A stretch of DNA of 36,641 nt from positions 1 to 36,641 of the forward strand of contig NZ_JAIOGQ010000038.1 of the NCBI RefSeq assembly GCF_019904135.1, in the 5' to 3' direction. This stretch comes from Paenibacillus caui (GTDB lineage Bacteria > Bacillota > Bacilli > Paenibacillales > Paenibacillaceae). Within the stretch, counting starts at the first letter, position 1. Each line of letters opens with the position of its first letter. Below, piece by piece: positions 28,786-36,641 of the stretch. The position numbers were made by a program, and so were the translations under genes. Below the pieces are notes generated by a model. It made no database searches. It was not told the DNA's origin and saw only the letters and a program-made list of their open reading frames with translations.

Positions 28786-29967
28786 TTACTTGTCGTTCAG
28801 GGCAACTACGCCTGGAAGCGCCTTGCCTTCCATGAATTCCAGGGAAGCCCCGCCGCCAGTCGAAATGTGGTCCATTTTATCAGCCAAATGGAATTTCTCT
28901 GCAGCTGCTGCGGAATCGCCGCCGCCGATGATGGTGTATCCGCTTGTAGCGGCACAAGCTTCAGCTACTTCGCGTGTGCCGTTCGAGAATGGATCGATTT
29001 CAAATACGCCCATCGGCCCGTTCCATACGACCAGCTTGGAGTTTTTAATCACTTCGGCATAGTTGGCGCGGGTTTTAGGCCCGATGTCCACGCCTTCCCA
29101 TGTTGCAGGAATGCTGTCGATATCCACGATGTTCGTGTTGGCTTCGGCTTTGAAATCGTCGGCAACAACAACATCAACAGGAAGCAGGAAGTTTTTGCCC
29201 AGCTTTTTCGCTTTCTCAATAAAACCAAGCGCAACATCCAGCTTTTCGTTGTCGCAAAGCGATTGGCCGATTTCGTAGCCTTGGGCTTTGAAGAAGGTGT
29301 AGGCCAAGCCGCCGCCGATCAGCACGTTGTCCGCAATGTTCAGCAGGTTGTCGATCACATCGATTTTATCTTTAACCTTGGAACCGCCGATAATCGCTGT
29401 GAAAGGACGGTCCGGATTAGAGAGCGCTTTGCCGAGTACGGACAATTCTTTCTCCATCAGGAGACCGGACACTGCAGGCAGGTGGTGAGCAATGCCTTCA
29501 GTGGAAGCATGGGCGCGGTGAGCGGCGCCAAATGCATCGTTGACGAACAGATCAGCAAGCTCAGCGAATTGTTTCGCCAGTTCTGGATCGTTCTTTTCTT
29601 CGCCTGGATAGAAACGGACGTTTTCCAGCACAAGCACATCGCCGTTTTTCATTTCGGCGATTTTTGCTTTAACAGCTTCGCCTACAGCTTCATCGGCTTT
29701 GGCAACCGGTTTTCCAAGCAGCTCGGAGAGACGCTGAGCCGGAGCGGTCAAACGCATCGATTCGTTCACTTGACCTTTTGGACGGCCGAGGTGGCTCGCC
29801 AAAATCACTTTCGCACCGTTCTCGATCAAATATTTGATCGTAGGCAATGTTTCACGGATCCGTGTATCATCCGTGATCTTTCCGTCTTCGAGCGGTACAT
29901 TAAAGTCAACGCGCACGAATACGCGTTTGCCGTTAACTTCGCTATCTCGAACACTTTTCTTATTCAT
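28786..29967 (-). CDS. pgk: Phosphoglycerate kinase
   Basis: Makes ATP from 1,3-bisphosphoglycerate; 393 aa, full length for bacteria. [11 protein letters not shown] at the start, HLGRPKG, the substrate-binding [13 protein letters not shown], and the nucleotide-site GGGDSAAA plus [13 protein letters not shown] near the end are all present. GGAGG precedes the ATG by 7 nt. It is separated from gap by 130 nt containing a hairpin. Confidence 0.99.
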   Translation of the reverse strand: MNKKSVRDSEVNGKRVFVRVDFNVPLEDGKITDDTRIRETLPTIKYLIENGAKVILASHLGRPKGQVNESMRLTAPAQRLSELLGKPVAKADEAVGEAVKAKIAEMKNGDVLVLENVRFYPGEEKNDPELAKQFAELADLFVNDAFGAAHRAHASTEGIAHHLPAVSGLLMEKELSVLGKALSNPDRPFTAIIGGSKVKDKIDVIDNLLNIADNVLIGGGLAYTFFKAQGYEIGQSLCDNEKLDVALGFIEKAKKLGKNFLLPVDVVVADDFKAEANTNIVDIDSIPATWEGVDIGPKTRANYAEVIKNSKLVVWNGPMGVFEIDPFSNGTREVAEACAATSGYTIIGGGDSAAAAEKFHLADKMDHISTGGGASLEFMEGKALPGVVALNDK

Positions 29968-30033
29968 TCTCGTTCCTCCGCAACCCTCAAATTTTAAATT
30001 CCGTATTATTGAAGGAAAACAACTTCATGTATA

Positions 30034-30066
30034 AAGAGCGGAAACAGAAAATATGTTTCCGCTCTA
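30034..30066 (-). promoter_or_regulatory. Hairpin between gap and pgk
   Basis: AGAGCGGAAAC and GTTTCCGCTCT form an 11-bp stem with a 9-nt loop. On the transcribed strand only CTTTATAC follows, a poor T-run, so it may be a partial terminator or an mRNA-stabilising end that sets gap above the rest of the operon. Confidence 0.6.
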
Positions 30067-30097
30067 TGAGATTTCAGGTGTATCCTGGCTATCTCTA

Positions 30098-31108
30098 TTA
30101 CTTAGCCAGTTTGGCGAAGTGTTCCAAAGTACGAACGAGCTGTGCAGTGTAGGACATTTCGTTGTCATACCAGGAAACAGTCTTAACGAGCTGCTTGTCG
30201 CCAACAGTCAGTACCTTAGTTTGAGTAGCATCGAACAGGGAACCGAAAGTGATTCCTTTGATGTCGGAAGATACGATTTCATCTTCAGTGTAGCCGAAAG
30301 TTTCTGGGTCGGAAGCGGCTTTCATAGCTGCGTTAACTTCGTCAACCGTTACGGTTTTGTCGAGAACGGCAACCAGCTCAGTCAGGGAACCAGTTGGTAC
30401 TGGAACGCGTTGTGCAGCGCCGTCCAGTTTGCCTTTCAGTTCAGGGATAACGAGGCCGATCGCTTTAGCGGCACCAGTTGTGTTAGGAATGATATTTTCG
30501 GCAGCAGCACGAGCGCGGCGGAAGTCGCCTTTCGCATGCGGAGCGTCCAGTGTGTTTTGGTCGCCAGTGTAAGCATGGATGGTAGTCATCAAACCTTCAA
30601 CGATGCCGAATTTGTCATTCAGCGCTTTAGCCATAGGAGCGAGACAGTTCGTTGTGCAGGATGCGCCGGAGATGACAGTTTCAGTTCCGTCCAGGATATC
30701 ATGGTTTACGTTGTAAACGATTGTCTTCATGTCGCCTGAAGCCGGTGCGGAGATAACGACTTTCTTGGCTCCGCCTTTCAGGTGCAGTTCAGCTTTTTCT
30801 TTGGAAGTGAAGAAGCCTGTGCACTCCAGAACGATGTCTACGCCAAGCTCGCCCCAAGGCAGTTCTTCAGGGTTGCGGTTAGCCAGAACTTTAACTTCTT
30901 TGCCGTTTACTTTGAAGAAACCTTCATGTACTTCGACTTCTCCATTGAATTTGCCTTGCGTTGTATCATATTTAAGCAGATGAGCCAGCATTTTAGCATC
31001 TGTCAGGTCATTGATTGCTACTACTTCGATACCTTCCACTTCTTGAATCCGGCGGAACGCCAAGCGACCAATACGACCAAAACCGTTAATGCCTACTTTT
31101 ACACTCAT
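30098..31108 (-). CDS. gap: Glyceraldehyde-3-phosphate dehydrogenase (glycolytic, NAD)
   Basis: Oxidises glyceraldehyde 3-phosphate to 1,3-bisphosphoglycerate; 336 aa. Rossmann motif [10 protein letters not shown], Asp in INDLTD indicating NAD preference (the GapA type), catalytic Cys151 in [12 protein letters not shown], and SWYDNEMSY near the end. It is the first enzyme gene after the repressor cggR, equivalent to gapA of B. subtilis. RBS GGGAGG. Flanked by hairpins on both sides, which fits separate mRNA stability for this highly expressed gene. Confidence 0.99.
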   Translation of the reverse strand: MSVKVGINGFGRIGRLAFRRIQEVEGIEVVAINDLTDAKMLAHLLKYDTTQGKFNGEVEVHEGFFKVNGKEVKVLANRNPEELPWGELGVDIVLECTGFFTSKEKAELHLKGGAKKVVISAPASGDMKTIVYNVNHDILDGTETVISGASCTTNCLAPMAKALNDKFGIVEGLMTTIHAYTGDQNTLDAPHAKGDFRRARAAAENIIPNTTGAAKAIGLVIPELKGKLDGAAQRVPVPTGSLTELVAVLDKTVTVDEVNAAMKAASDPETFGYTEDEIVSSDIKGITFGSLFDATQTKVLTVGDKQLVKTVSWYDNEMSYTAQLVRTLEHFAKLAK

Positions 31109-31149
31109 TGAATATAGCCTCCCAAGTAATGTATTTATTATATTTATTC

Positions 31150-31171
31150 AAGACAGGCCTAAAGGTCTGTC
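31150..31171 (-). promoter_or_regulatory. Hairpin between cggR and gap
   Basis: GACAGACC-TTTA-GGCCTGTC on the minus strand, with one internal mismatch. The corresponding junction in B. subtilis is an mRNA-processing site; a similar role here is inferred. Confidence 0.4.
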
Positions 31172-31195
31172 ATGAGTAAAACTATGTTCTGCGGC

Positions 31196-32221
31196 TCAAA
31201 GCGCCTCGACGATTTCTTCAGCAGCGGCTTCATCCGTCACCAAAATATCCTCGTGTCCGAACTTCAGCACCGCGTGAATCGCCTTCGCCTTGCTCCGTCC
31301 ACCCGCAACCCCGATTACGGTTTCTGTCGACTTGATGTCTTCCAGTCTGAGACCGAGAGTTAACATCTTGTGTACGACGGCTCCTGTTTCATCAAAATAA
31401 TAACCGAAAGATTCCGCAATGGCCCCTTCTCTCTGAAGCTCTTCCACCATCTTAGGCTCCAGCTTGCGTCTGCGCGCCATCTCCATAGCGTCTCCGATGC
31501 CGTGAACCACAATTCGGGCCCGGCGAATCAGGCTAACAATCTCTTGAATGTTATGGTCATGCACCAGGGACTCGTAGGCTTCCTTTCCCAGCAGATCAGG
31601 CACATGCAACAGCCGATATTCAGCGCCTACGCGCTTGGCCATGCCCGAGGCTATGGTATTTGCTTGAATCTCCAAGCTCTCCCCTAGGCCTCCGCGTGCC
31701 GGAACAAACCAGCTTCCCCTGATCGGCGCTGACGGGGGCGTAAGCTGCTGTCCCATTTCAGCTAACGTCGAGCCGCCTGTTACCGCGACGACATCATTCT
31801 CGCCAATCACTCCAAGAAGGGCTTTCGCTCCCGCACGTCCGAGCTCGCGCTTGGCAGTTGCAGAGGATTCACAGTCTCCAGGGACCACGATTACTTTGCG
31901 CAGGCCGTAAGCGCTCCGGATCTTCTTCTCCATCTCGGCGAGTCCGAGCAGTTCCTTCACGATCGGCTTCATTTGCTCTAACAGTTGACGTCCCGCATCG
32001 CTGATTCTCATACCCACATTCTCAATTTCGATCAACCCTTGCGCTTTCAGAAGATCTGTTTCTGCACGCAGCACGCGTTCCGTCATGTTCAGGGAAAGCG
32101 CAAGGCTTCGCCGTCCGATAACCTCTTCCAGCATAATCTGGTGCAGGATCATGTACCGCTTCTTGAGAACGTCCATAAGATCAGGCAGAAGCTGCTTTTG
32201 GATCTCCAACAAATTTTGCAA
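31196..32221 (-). CDS. cggR: Central glycolytic genes repressor CggR
   Basis: SorC/DeoR-type repressor of the glycolytic operon, relieved by fructose-1,6-bisphosphate in B. subtilis. About 341 aa: N-terminal helix-turn-helix (IGRRSLALSLNMTERVLRAE, residues about 35-55) and a C-terminal sugar-phosphate-binding domain (VIVVPGDCESSATAKRELG, AVTGGSTLAEM, VVHGIGDAMEMARRR, GVAGGRSKAKAI). I prefer a TTG start at 32221 because AGGAGTG sits 6 nt upstream and the protein then begins MQNLLEIQKQLLPDL, like the B. subtilis protein; the GTG at 32230 overlaps that RBS. It is preceded by its own operator and promoter, so it is autoregulated. Confidence 0.97.
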   Translation of the reverse strand: MQNLLEIQKQLLPDLMDVLKKRYMILHQIMLEEVIGRRSLALSLNMTERVLRAETDLLKAQGLIEIENVGMRISDAGRQLLEQMKPIVKELLGLAEMEKKIRSAYGLRKVIVVPGDCESSATAKRELGRAGAKALLGVIGENDVVAVTGGSTLAEMGQQLTPPSAPIRGSWFVPARGGLGESLEIQANTIASGMAKRVGAEYRLLHVPDLLGKEAYESLVHDHNIQEIVSLIRRARIVVHGIGDAMEMARRRKLEPKMVEELQREGAIAESFGYYFDETGAVVHKMLTLGLRLEDIKSTETVIGVAGGRSKAKAIHAVLKFGHEDILVTDEAAAEEIVEAL

Positions 32222-32273
32222 TGTTTTCACTCCTGCGGCTTCGTCTATCTCTCCATTCCTATGGTCCTAAAAT

Positions 32274-32298
32274 GTCCCGGGTTAACGTTTTAAGTCCC
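32274..32298 (-). promoter_or_regulatory. CggR operator (two GGGAC direct repeats)
   Basis: On the minus strand TGGGAC and CGGGAC repeat with a 20-nt period, as in the known B. subtilis CggR operator where CGGGAC repeats are also 20 nt apart. It lies just downstream of the cggR promoter -10, so bound repressor would block transcription at initiation. Confidence 0.85.
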
Positions 32299-32304
32299 AC
32301 CGAT

Positions 32305-32333
32305 ATTTTAACCAATTTCCTGTTATGTTGCAA
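32305..32333 (-). promoter_or_regulatory. Sigma-A-type promoter of the cggR-glycolytic operon
   Basis: Minus strand TTGCAA (32333-32328), a 17-nt spacer, then TAAAAT (32310-32305), with the CggR operator starting 7 nt downstream. Confidence 0.8.
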
Positions 32334-32475
32334 GTGCATCGTCCGTATAATAAGCAATATTTCCATCGCTTATACGCGGGACAAGGGATTCGCTGGAAAT
32401 GGAGCTATTCTTCGTAATTTTTACTTGCATTTTATTTAGAGACCGATTATAATAAATTTTGTTGGCTTTAAAAGT

Positions 32476-32550
32476 GCGCCCGTGGTCCAATGGATATGAC
32501 GTAGGCCTCCGGAGCCTGAGATCGAGGTTCGATTCCTCGCGGGCGCGCCA
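32476..32550 (+). tRNA. tRNA-Arg (anticodon CCG)
   Basis: Cloverleaf read by eye: acceptor GCGCCCG with CGGGCGC, discriminator G and encoded CCA; T-arm GAGGTTCGATTCCTC; anticodon stem TAGGC/GCCTG with loop CTCCGGA giving anticodon CCG, which reads the arginine codon CGG. Confidence 0.95.
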
Positions 32551-32607
32551 TTATTTTAAAAACCTGCTAGTCCATCTTATAGGGTGGCTAATATATGATT
32601 AACCAGT

Positions 32608-32634
32608 AGTCCGATCAATCGGGCTTTTTTTGTA
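32608..32634 (+). terminator. Terminator after tRNA-Arg
   Basis: GTCCGA-TCAA-TCGGGC hairpin followed by seven T. Confidence 0.75.
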
Positions 32635-32641
32635 TATTTAG

Positions 32642-32658
32642 TTTGACTTTCTTTGACT
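32642..32658 (+). promoter_or_regulatory. CtsR operator upstream of clpP
   Basis: TTTGACTTTCTTTGACT, whose reverse complement AGTCAAAGAAAGTCAAA matches the CtsR heptad repeat (RGTCAAA-NAN-RGTCAAA). It overlaps the clpP -35 region. CtsR represses clp genes until heat or protein stress; ctsR itself is not in this window. Confidence 0.88.
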
Positions 32659-32681
32659 TTATGCCTGAAATTGTTTATGAT
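32653..32681 (+). promoter_or_regulatory. Sigma-A-type promoter of clpP
   Basis: TTGACT (32653-32658), a 17-nt spacer and TATGAT (32676-32681). Transcription would start near 32688, leaving about 145 nt of leader that includes the perfect palindrome GCTCATATATGAGC at 32793-32806. Confidence 0.8.
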
Positions 32682-32833
32682 GTGGTTATTAACAGTGGCT
32701 TTCGCCCCCAAAACGGGTTTAGAGCCGGACATTTTGGTCAATCCTGTAATGACTGAACTGTATAGGATTATACTGTTAAAACCGCAGTTAAAGCTCATAT
32801 ATGAGCACATCAACTATTAGGAGGGTTTTTATC

Positions 32834-33430
32834 GTGAGTTATATTCCAATGGTCGTCGAACAAAGCAACCGCGGAGAGCGCGCCTACGACATTTATTCCA
32901 GATTGCTCAAAGACCGGATCATTTTCCTTGGCTCCCAAGTGAACGACGTTGTAGCCAACTCCATTATCGCGCAAATGCTGTTCCTGGATGCCGAAGAACC
33001 AGGCAAGGATATCCACCTTTACATTAACAGCCCGGGCGGCTCGATTACCGCGGGCATGGCCATTTACGATACGATGCAATTTATTAAATCCGACGTTTCC
33101 ACCATCTGTGTAGGCATGGCTGCTTCTATGGGCGCTTTTCTGCTGAATGCAGGGGCAAAAGGGAAACGTTACGCGCTGCCGAACAGCGAAGTCATGATTC
33201 ACCAACCGCTGGGCGGTGCCGAAGGGCAGGCTACGGATATTGAGATTCGTGCTCGCCGCATTCTCAAAATGCGCGATTCCCTGAACAAAATTCTTGCTGA
33301 ACGCACTGGACAGCCGCTTGAACGGATTGAAAAAGATACCGACCGCGACTACTTCATGTCTGCCGCAGAAGCTCAAGAATACGGTCTGATCGACAAGGTC
33401 ATTGAGAAAGTGAATCCGCAAGGCGCATAA
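32834..33430 (+). CDS. clpP: ATP-dependent Clp protease proteolytic subunit
   Basis: Serine protease that forms the tetradecameric chamber used with ClpX/ClpC. With the GTG start at 32834 (AGGAGG 9 nt upstream) the protein is 198 aa beginning [10 protein letters not shown], and the catalytic triad falls at Ser98 (GMAASMG), His123 (MIHQPLGG) and Asp172 (DRDYFM). A longer frame from 32801 has no RBS. Stress control by CtsR is indicated by the upstream operator. ClpP also degrades proteins tagged by tmRNA, whose gene is in the same window. Confidence 0.98.
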   Translation: MSYIPMVVEQSNRGERAYDIYSRLLKDRIIFLGSQVNDVVANSIIAQMLFLDAEEPGKDIHLYINSPGGSITAGMAIYDTMQFIKSDVSTICVGMAASMGAFLLNAGAKGKRYALPNSEVMIHQPLGGAEGQATDIEIRARRILKMRDSLNKILAERTGQPLERIEKDTDRDYFMSAAEAQEYGLIDKVIEKVNPQGA

Positions 33431-33439
33431 CAGATTGTT

Positions 33440-33489
33440 CAAATAAAAACGGATGCCGTCATGGAAGTGACAGCATCCGTTTTTATTTG
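33440..33489. terminator. Bidirectional terminator after clpP
   Basis: CAAATAAAAACGGATGC and GCATCCGTTTTTATTTG form a 17-bp arm pair enclosing a smaller TCA/TGA stem. It serves clpP rightward and the stalk-domain gene leftward. Confidence 0.92.
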
Positions 33490-33496
33490 GGCCGAT

Positions 33497-34585
33497 TCAT
33501 CCGGCGAACGGGTCGGACCCTTCCGCAAGCAGCGCGGAGAAAGGAATGTAGTATTCCGGAAATCCTGCCGCATAAGGCAAATACTCATATAATTGAAAGA
33601 AGATGACGATCCCTTCATCTTTGATATAGAAACCGGGCTTGTCGCCGATGGTCTCAAACCCTCCAAGGTAGCCCGGATCCTGCTTCAGTCTGGCTGCGAC
33701 CTTGGCATCGATCACGCTTTTATATTCGGGACTATCCTTCAGCAGATCGCTGAGCTGGAGCTGCTTGCCGTCGCTAAGGCGCAGAGTAATGCCCTCCAGG
33801 TAACTCATGCCGTGGGCGCCGCCTGTATATTCATAGTTCAGCATACGGAAGCTGACGACCCCGTTGCGGTTGTATTCAACCGTATAGCTGCCGGCAAATT
33901 CATTTTTGGCCCCCATCGGTCCAAGGCCAAGCTCGGCCGACCGTTTCAGGGAGTCCTCGGCATAGGCAGCCGCCCTGTTTTTGAACATCTGGTTCACCCT
34001 ATCCTGGACGCCGGTATCTGCAAGACCGCTGAGCTCGGGATATTGAATCGAAACCGTCGTATACTGGTCCGATTTACCCAGCTTTTGCGCCGTTATTTTT
34101 ACGTCATTCAGCTTCTGCGGGACAAGGTCTAAAGTCTTGGCAGCATTGTTCCACTGTACGCTGTACCCCAGATGATCAATCAGCACATGTACCGATACCG
34201 AACCCAGCCCGTCCTGAGATTTCCACTCATAGTCCGAAAACGGCGTGCTCCCATTCACAACCGCCTGCACCGTTTGGTATTCCGTCGGCTTCAGCTGAAC
34301 GATTACATTCCCCCGGACAATGCTGTAGGATTTTGATTTGGCATCATAAGAAACCTTGAGGCCAAGTCCGTCGCGGATAAAGGCAAGCGGTACAAGCACG
34401 CCGCCCCTGCCCATCGACCCCTTTTGCGGCAAAGCCTTTCCGTTTACAGTCAAATGAACCGCCTTGTTTGCGCTCGTCTTCGCCGTGGCTAAAGCCGATG
34501 CCTCAGCCTGGGCGGATCCCGCAGCTGTCCCGAGCAGCAGCGATGCCGCCAGCAGAGCAGTTGTCCACTTTTTATACGTATGCAT
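33497..34585 (-). CDS. Secreted stalk-domain protein with DUF4163/DUF3298 (RsiV-like) C-terminus
   Basis: A 362-aa exported protein. Residues 1-28 form a signal peptide (KKW, hydrophobic core, AQA cleavage site). Residues about 40-135 resemble the copper-amine-oxidase N-terminal stalk fold used as a cell-wall spacer in Paenibacillus (VNGKAL, VPLAFIRDGLGLKVSYDAKSKSYSI). Residues about 145-350 resemble DUF4163 then DUF3298, with the characteristic YEYTGGAHGMSYLEGITL. The same C-terminal pair occurs in the extracytoplasmic part of the anti-sigma factor RsiV, which binds lysozyme, but here there is no membrane segment or anti-sigma domain. Function unknown. Confidence 0.85.
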   Translation of the reverse strand: MHTYKKWTTALLAASLLLGTAAGSAQAEASALATAKTSANKAVHLTVNGKALPQKGSMGRGGVLVPLAFIRDGLGLKVSYDAKSKSYSIVRGNVIVQLKPTEYQTVQAVVNGSTPFSDYEWKSQDGLGSVSVHVLIDHLGYSVQWNNAAKTLDLVPQKLNDVKITAQKLGKSDQYTTVSIQYPELSGLADTGVQDRVNQMFKNRAAAYAEDSLKRSAELGLGPMGAKNEFAGSYTVEYNRNGVVSFRMLNYEYTGGAHGMSYLEGITLRLSDGKQLQLSDLLKDSPEYKSVIDAKVAARLKQDPGYLGGFETIGDKPGFYIKDEGIVIFFQLYEYLPYAAGFPEYYIPFSALLAEGSDPFAG

Positions 34586-34783
34586 ATCAATTAGTCTCCT
34601 CTGTTTGTATAGCGATATAATATGTAATTACCCAATTTATTATAGCCCTACTTTCCAAAATGTGGTGTTAGAAATGTGAATAAAGCAAAAGTCCCGCTCT
34701 CCTTGAATGATTCAAAAGAACAGGACGCTTTTTGTCTTAGTAGGCTTGTTATATCGGCAGGTAAAAAAAGAGTAAAAAGCTCT

Positions 34784-35422
34784 CTATCCCAATCGGCCAT
34801 ATCCGAACGCATTCAACTGTTCTGCGATTGCACGGTAACCGCGTCCGTTCGGATGCAGATGATCGAGCGACAGCAGTTCCTTTTCCTTTCCGGCAAATGT
34901 CGAATAGATGTTGGCGAATGCGCACACACGGCTGGAATACCGGGAAGCAAAACGATTGAATTGAATGACCCAATCCGTAGCCTCCTCGATCTGCGGATAC
35001 GGATTGTATAACCCGACGACCCTTATGATATACGGCTTGCGTGCGCCCTTCTTCAGGCGGTAAATCTTCCCCATGATGCTTGAGAAATGCCGCTTGCACT
35101 CCTTCAGCGAGCCTGCCAAATTCCGCGGCACGCTCCCCTTCCCCCCTTGTGCTAGTCGCGCGGCGCGTATCAGATCGTTGCCCCCGATCGAAACGGTAAT
35201 CATATCCGCCGCCCGCAGCGCCTGGCGGTAAGCCGCAGAACGCCCTACCCGCTGGTCCAGTTCCGCACTGGTCAGGCCGTTGACACCTAAATTGCTGTAA
35301 GCGACGAAACTCTTCAGCCGGACTTCGGCCATCCTCCGGTATACAGGGACAAAACCATTTCCAGGCAAAGCTCCGAAGCCGGTTGTGAGCGAATCCCCGA
35401 TGGCCGTGTACTGGTAGCTCAT
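34784..35422 (-). CDS. SGNH/GDSL-family hydrolase
   Basis: Esterase or lipase-like hydrolase of 212 aa. Block I GDSLTTGFG carries the serine nucleophile, a Gly occurs in GVNGLTS, GGNDL is block III, and DHLHPNGRGY supplies Asp and His of block V. ATG 35422 (MSYQYTAIGDS) has GGAGGGG 5 nt upstream; the in-frame start at 35458 would add 12 residues without support. No clear signal peptide. Substrate unknown; it lies between two exported-protein genes, so envelope-related substrates are plausible. Confidence 0.92.
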   Translation of the reverse strand: MSYQYTAIGDSLTTGFGALPGNGFVPVYRRMAEVRLKSFVAYSNLGVNGLTSAELDQRVGRSAAYRQALRAADMITVSIGGNDLIRAARLAQGGKGSVPRNLAGSLKECKRHFSSIMGKIYRLKKGARKPYIIRVVGLYNPYPQIEEATDWVIQFNRFASRYSSRVCAFANIYSTFAGKEKELLSLDHLHPNGRGYRAIAEQLNAFGYGRLG

Positions 35423-35530
35423 ATTCCCCCTCCCTTGCCGCTTAGCTCTACTTCTCACAATCTAACATATGAAGCAGAGCTCTTCCGCGTAACAGGGAAT
35501 ATGTCCACCAAAGTTTTGAATTCCAAACGC

Positions 35531-36298
35531 TTATTTCATTGCATACTGAACGCTCAGCGTTGTCTCTACCGTAATTTCTCCCGGCTCGACGGAGGTGCTT
35601 GCGCTATCTGCCTCCGCGCTCATTTTGGCATATGCCTGATTTTGTTGGAATAACGGTATATTATTGTTGTCGCTTTGTACGACATTCAGCACGATGCCAA
35701 GCTGACGGTTTGCAGATTTGGCAATCGCGTTCGCCTTGACCCCGGCATTAGTCATAGCTTTTGCAATAACCTGTTCCTGATACTGATCGGGATTCTCTAC
35801 CGTAAATGTCACATTCTCAATATTATTGGCGCCGGCGTTCGAAGCCGCGTCCAGCAGCTGTCCAATCTTGTCCAGCTGTCTGTATTTCACCTGCAGCGTA
35901 TGGTGCGCGATATAACCGTTCACCTTCTGCCCTTCTTTGTCGTTGTAGGTATAGTTCGGCTGCACATAGAACTGGCTGGTCTTAATGTCTGCCGCGTCGA
36001 TTTTCCATGTGTCTTTGAGCAGGGTATTCAGTTTTTGGAGAGCAGCCGCATTTCGGCTCTGGGCCTCCTTCGCCGTTGCCGCCCTTGTTTCAACCCCCAG
36101 CGACAGATAAGCCAGATCCGGCTTTACCGATATTTTGCCGTTTCCGGTTACGCTGATCGTGTTCTGCACCGTGGAATCGCTGTCCGCCGCATAAGCCGGA
36201 ACGCTTTGATTCAGGAGCCCGCTAACCGCCGTCCCCCCCATGATCAAGCTTCCCGCAATCGCTACCGCTCCCAACCGTTTTGTCCATACGTTCATCAT
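35531..36298 (-). CDS. Exported SIMPL-domain (DUF541) protein
   Basis: A 255-aa secreted or periplasm-facing protein: signal peptide about 1-38 (KRLGAVAIAGSLIMGGTAVSGLL...AYAA), then the SIMPL/DUF541 fold with ISVTGNGKISVKPDLAYLSLGVETRAATAKEAQ, a central DIKTSQFYVQPNY and the end EITVETTLSVQYAMK. Members such as YggE and BP26 form ring-like oligomers and are linked to stress, but no activity is established. AGGAGG lies 6 nt before the first of two tandem ATGs. Confidence 0.92.
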   Translation of the reverse strand: MMNVWTKRLGAVAIAGSLIMGGTAVSGLLNQSVPAYAADSDSTVQNTISVTGNGKISVKPDLAYLSLGVETRAATAKEAQSRNAAALQKLNTLLKDTWKIDAADIKTSQFYVQPNYTYNDKEGQKVNGYIAHHTLQVKYRQLDKIGQLLDAASNAGANNIENVTFTVENPDQYQEQVIAKAMTNAGVKANAIAKSANRQLGIVLNVVQSDNNNIPLFQQNQAYAKMSAEADSASTSVEPGEITVETTLSVQYAMK

Positions 36299-36520
36299 TG
36301 GAATCCTCCTGATTCTAATCGTTTATTAGGTGTTCGAGTGTTATCTTCTAAACGGAAGCCAATGGAAAAAGGTTGCACAAGCATTTGCTTAGCGTCTGTT
36401 ATTTGAAGCGGATGTAGCGGCTATGGCTTAAAAACGGCAGTAAGCAGCCCCCACAAAGTGAGGCTTTTACTTCGATGCGGATTCAGGCACTTTGCTTCGG
36501 ACCCCGAAAACACTAATCAT
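36299..36520. other. Upstream region of the SIMPL gene
   Basis: Gene-free. It holds the SIMPL RBS and presumably its promoter; a weak GC-rich hairpin near 36446-36471 is the only other feature I see. Confidence 0.5.
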
Positions 36521-36641
36521 AACCACCCGTCAAACGGGTGGTTTGCTCTAAGGCTATAAGCCTTTATTACCGGCTCGCGTCTAAAGGCGCTAGCTTTCAC
36601 TACGTTCAAGCTACTATGCCATTGTCGCTTTTGCCTACCCC
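36521..36641 (-). mobile_element. Probable right end of an IS200/IS605-type element (truncated by the window)
   Basis: Three hairpins lie in a row: AACCACCCG/CGGGTGGTT (36521-36543), AAGGCT/AGCCTT (36550-36564) and TAGCTT/AAGCTA (36591-36613). Read on the minus strand, the stretch GAACGTAGTGAAAGCTAGCG followed by GCCGGTAATAAAGGC resembles the structured ends I associate with IS605/tnpB elements, where a guide RNA scaffold lies. No transposase gene is inside the window, so identity rests on memory of such ends and on hairpin structure. Confidence 0.5.

Overview
The window looks like a low-to-mid-GC Gram-positive chromosome of the Bacillales, most likely Paenibacillus or a close relative. Three things suggest this: the glycolytic operon order cggR-gap-pgk-tpiA-gpmI-eno, the block secG-rnr-smpB-ssrA, and a secreted copper-amine-oxidase-type stalk-domain protein. 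The genus is an inference from gene order and protein style; no 16S rRNA is present.

Layout. (1) 1-14814, all minus strand: a biosynthetic gene cluster transcribed leftward from a good sigma-A-type promoter near 14800. The order is isochorismate-synthase-type enzyme, LuxE/PaaK-like adenylating enzyme, LuxC-like acyl reductase, cyclase-family metal hydrolase, two short-chain dehydrogenases, then a large NRPS that runs off the left edge. The NRPS reads [half C]-A1-PCP-C-A2-PCP-C-A3.... A2 and A3 lie in a near-identical in-frame duplication, and the A2 pocket code read by eye is aspartate-like. (2) 14874-18673: an accessory strip littered with decayed pieces of the tmRNA gene, ending at the intact ssrA. 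It carries DUF2975 + YozG-like HTH + DUF817 membrane genes, a VOC protein and an AbrB-type/Doc toxin-antitoxin pair. The most economical reading is repeated island integration at the ssrA 3' end. (3) 18674-23124: trans-translation and RNA-decay genes smpB and rnr plus secG, each with its own terminator. (4) 23301-24869: a luciferase-like monooxygenase and an OsmC-family protein, convergent over a shared terminator. (5) 24990-32333: the glycolytic operon under the repressor CggR, with a recognisable promoter and a CggR operator of two GGGAC direct repeats 20 nt apart. (6) 32476-33489: tRNA-Arg(CCG), then clpP with a CtsR box over its -35 region. (7) 33497-36298: three cell-envelope or secreted proteins (stalk/DUF4163/DUF3298, SGNH hydrolase, SIMPL). 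(8) 36521-36641: a run of hairpins resembling the right end of an IS200/IS605-type element.

How the genes work together. The cluster probably turns chorismate into isochorismate, processes the ring with the hydrolase and SDRs, and activates and reduces a carboxylate to an aldehyde with the LuxE/LuxC-like pair. The NRPS adds a short peptide containing at least two consecutive aspartate-type residues. The product cannot be named from sequence alone. The left edge lies inside the NRPS repeat and the right edge inside an IS-like end, so the window may be a whole contig broken at two repeats.

All motif, promoter, hairpin and signature calls were made by eye, without database searches or folding software.
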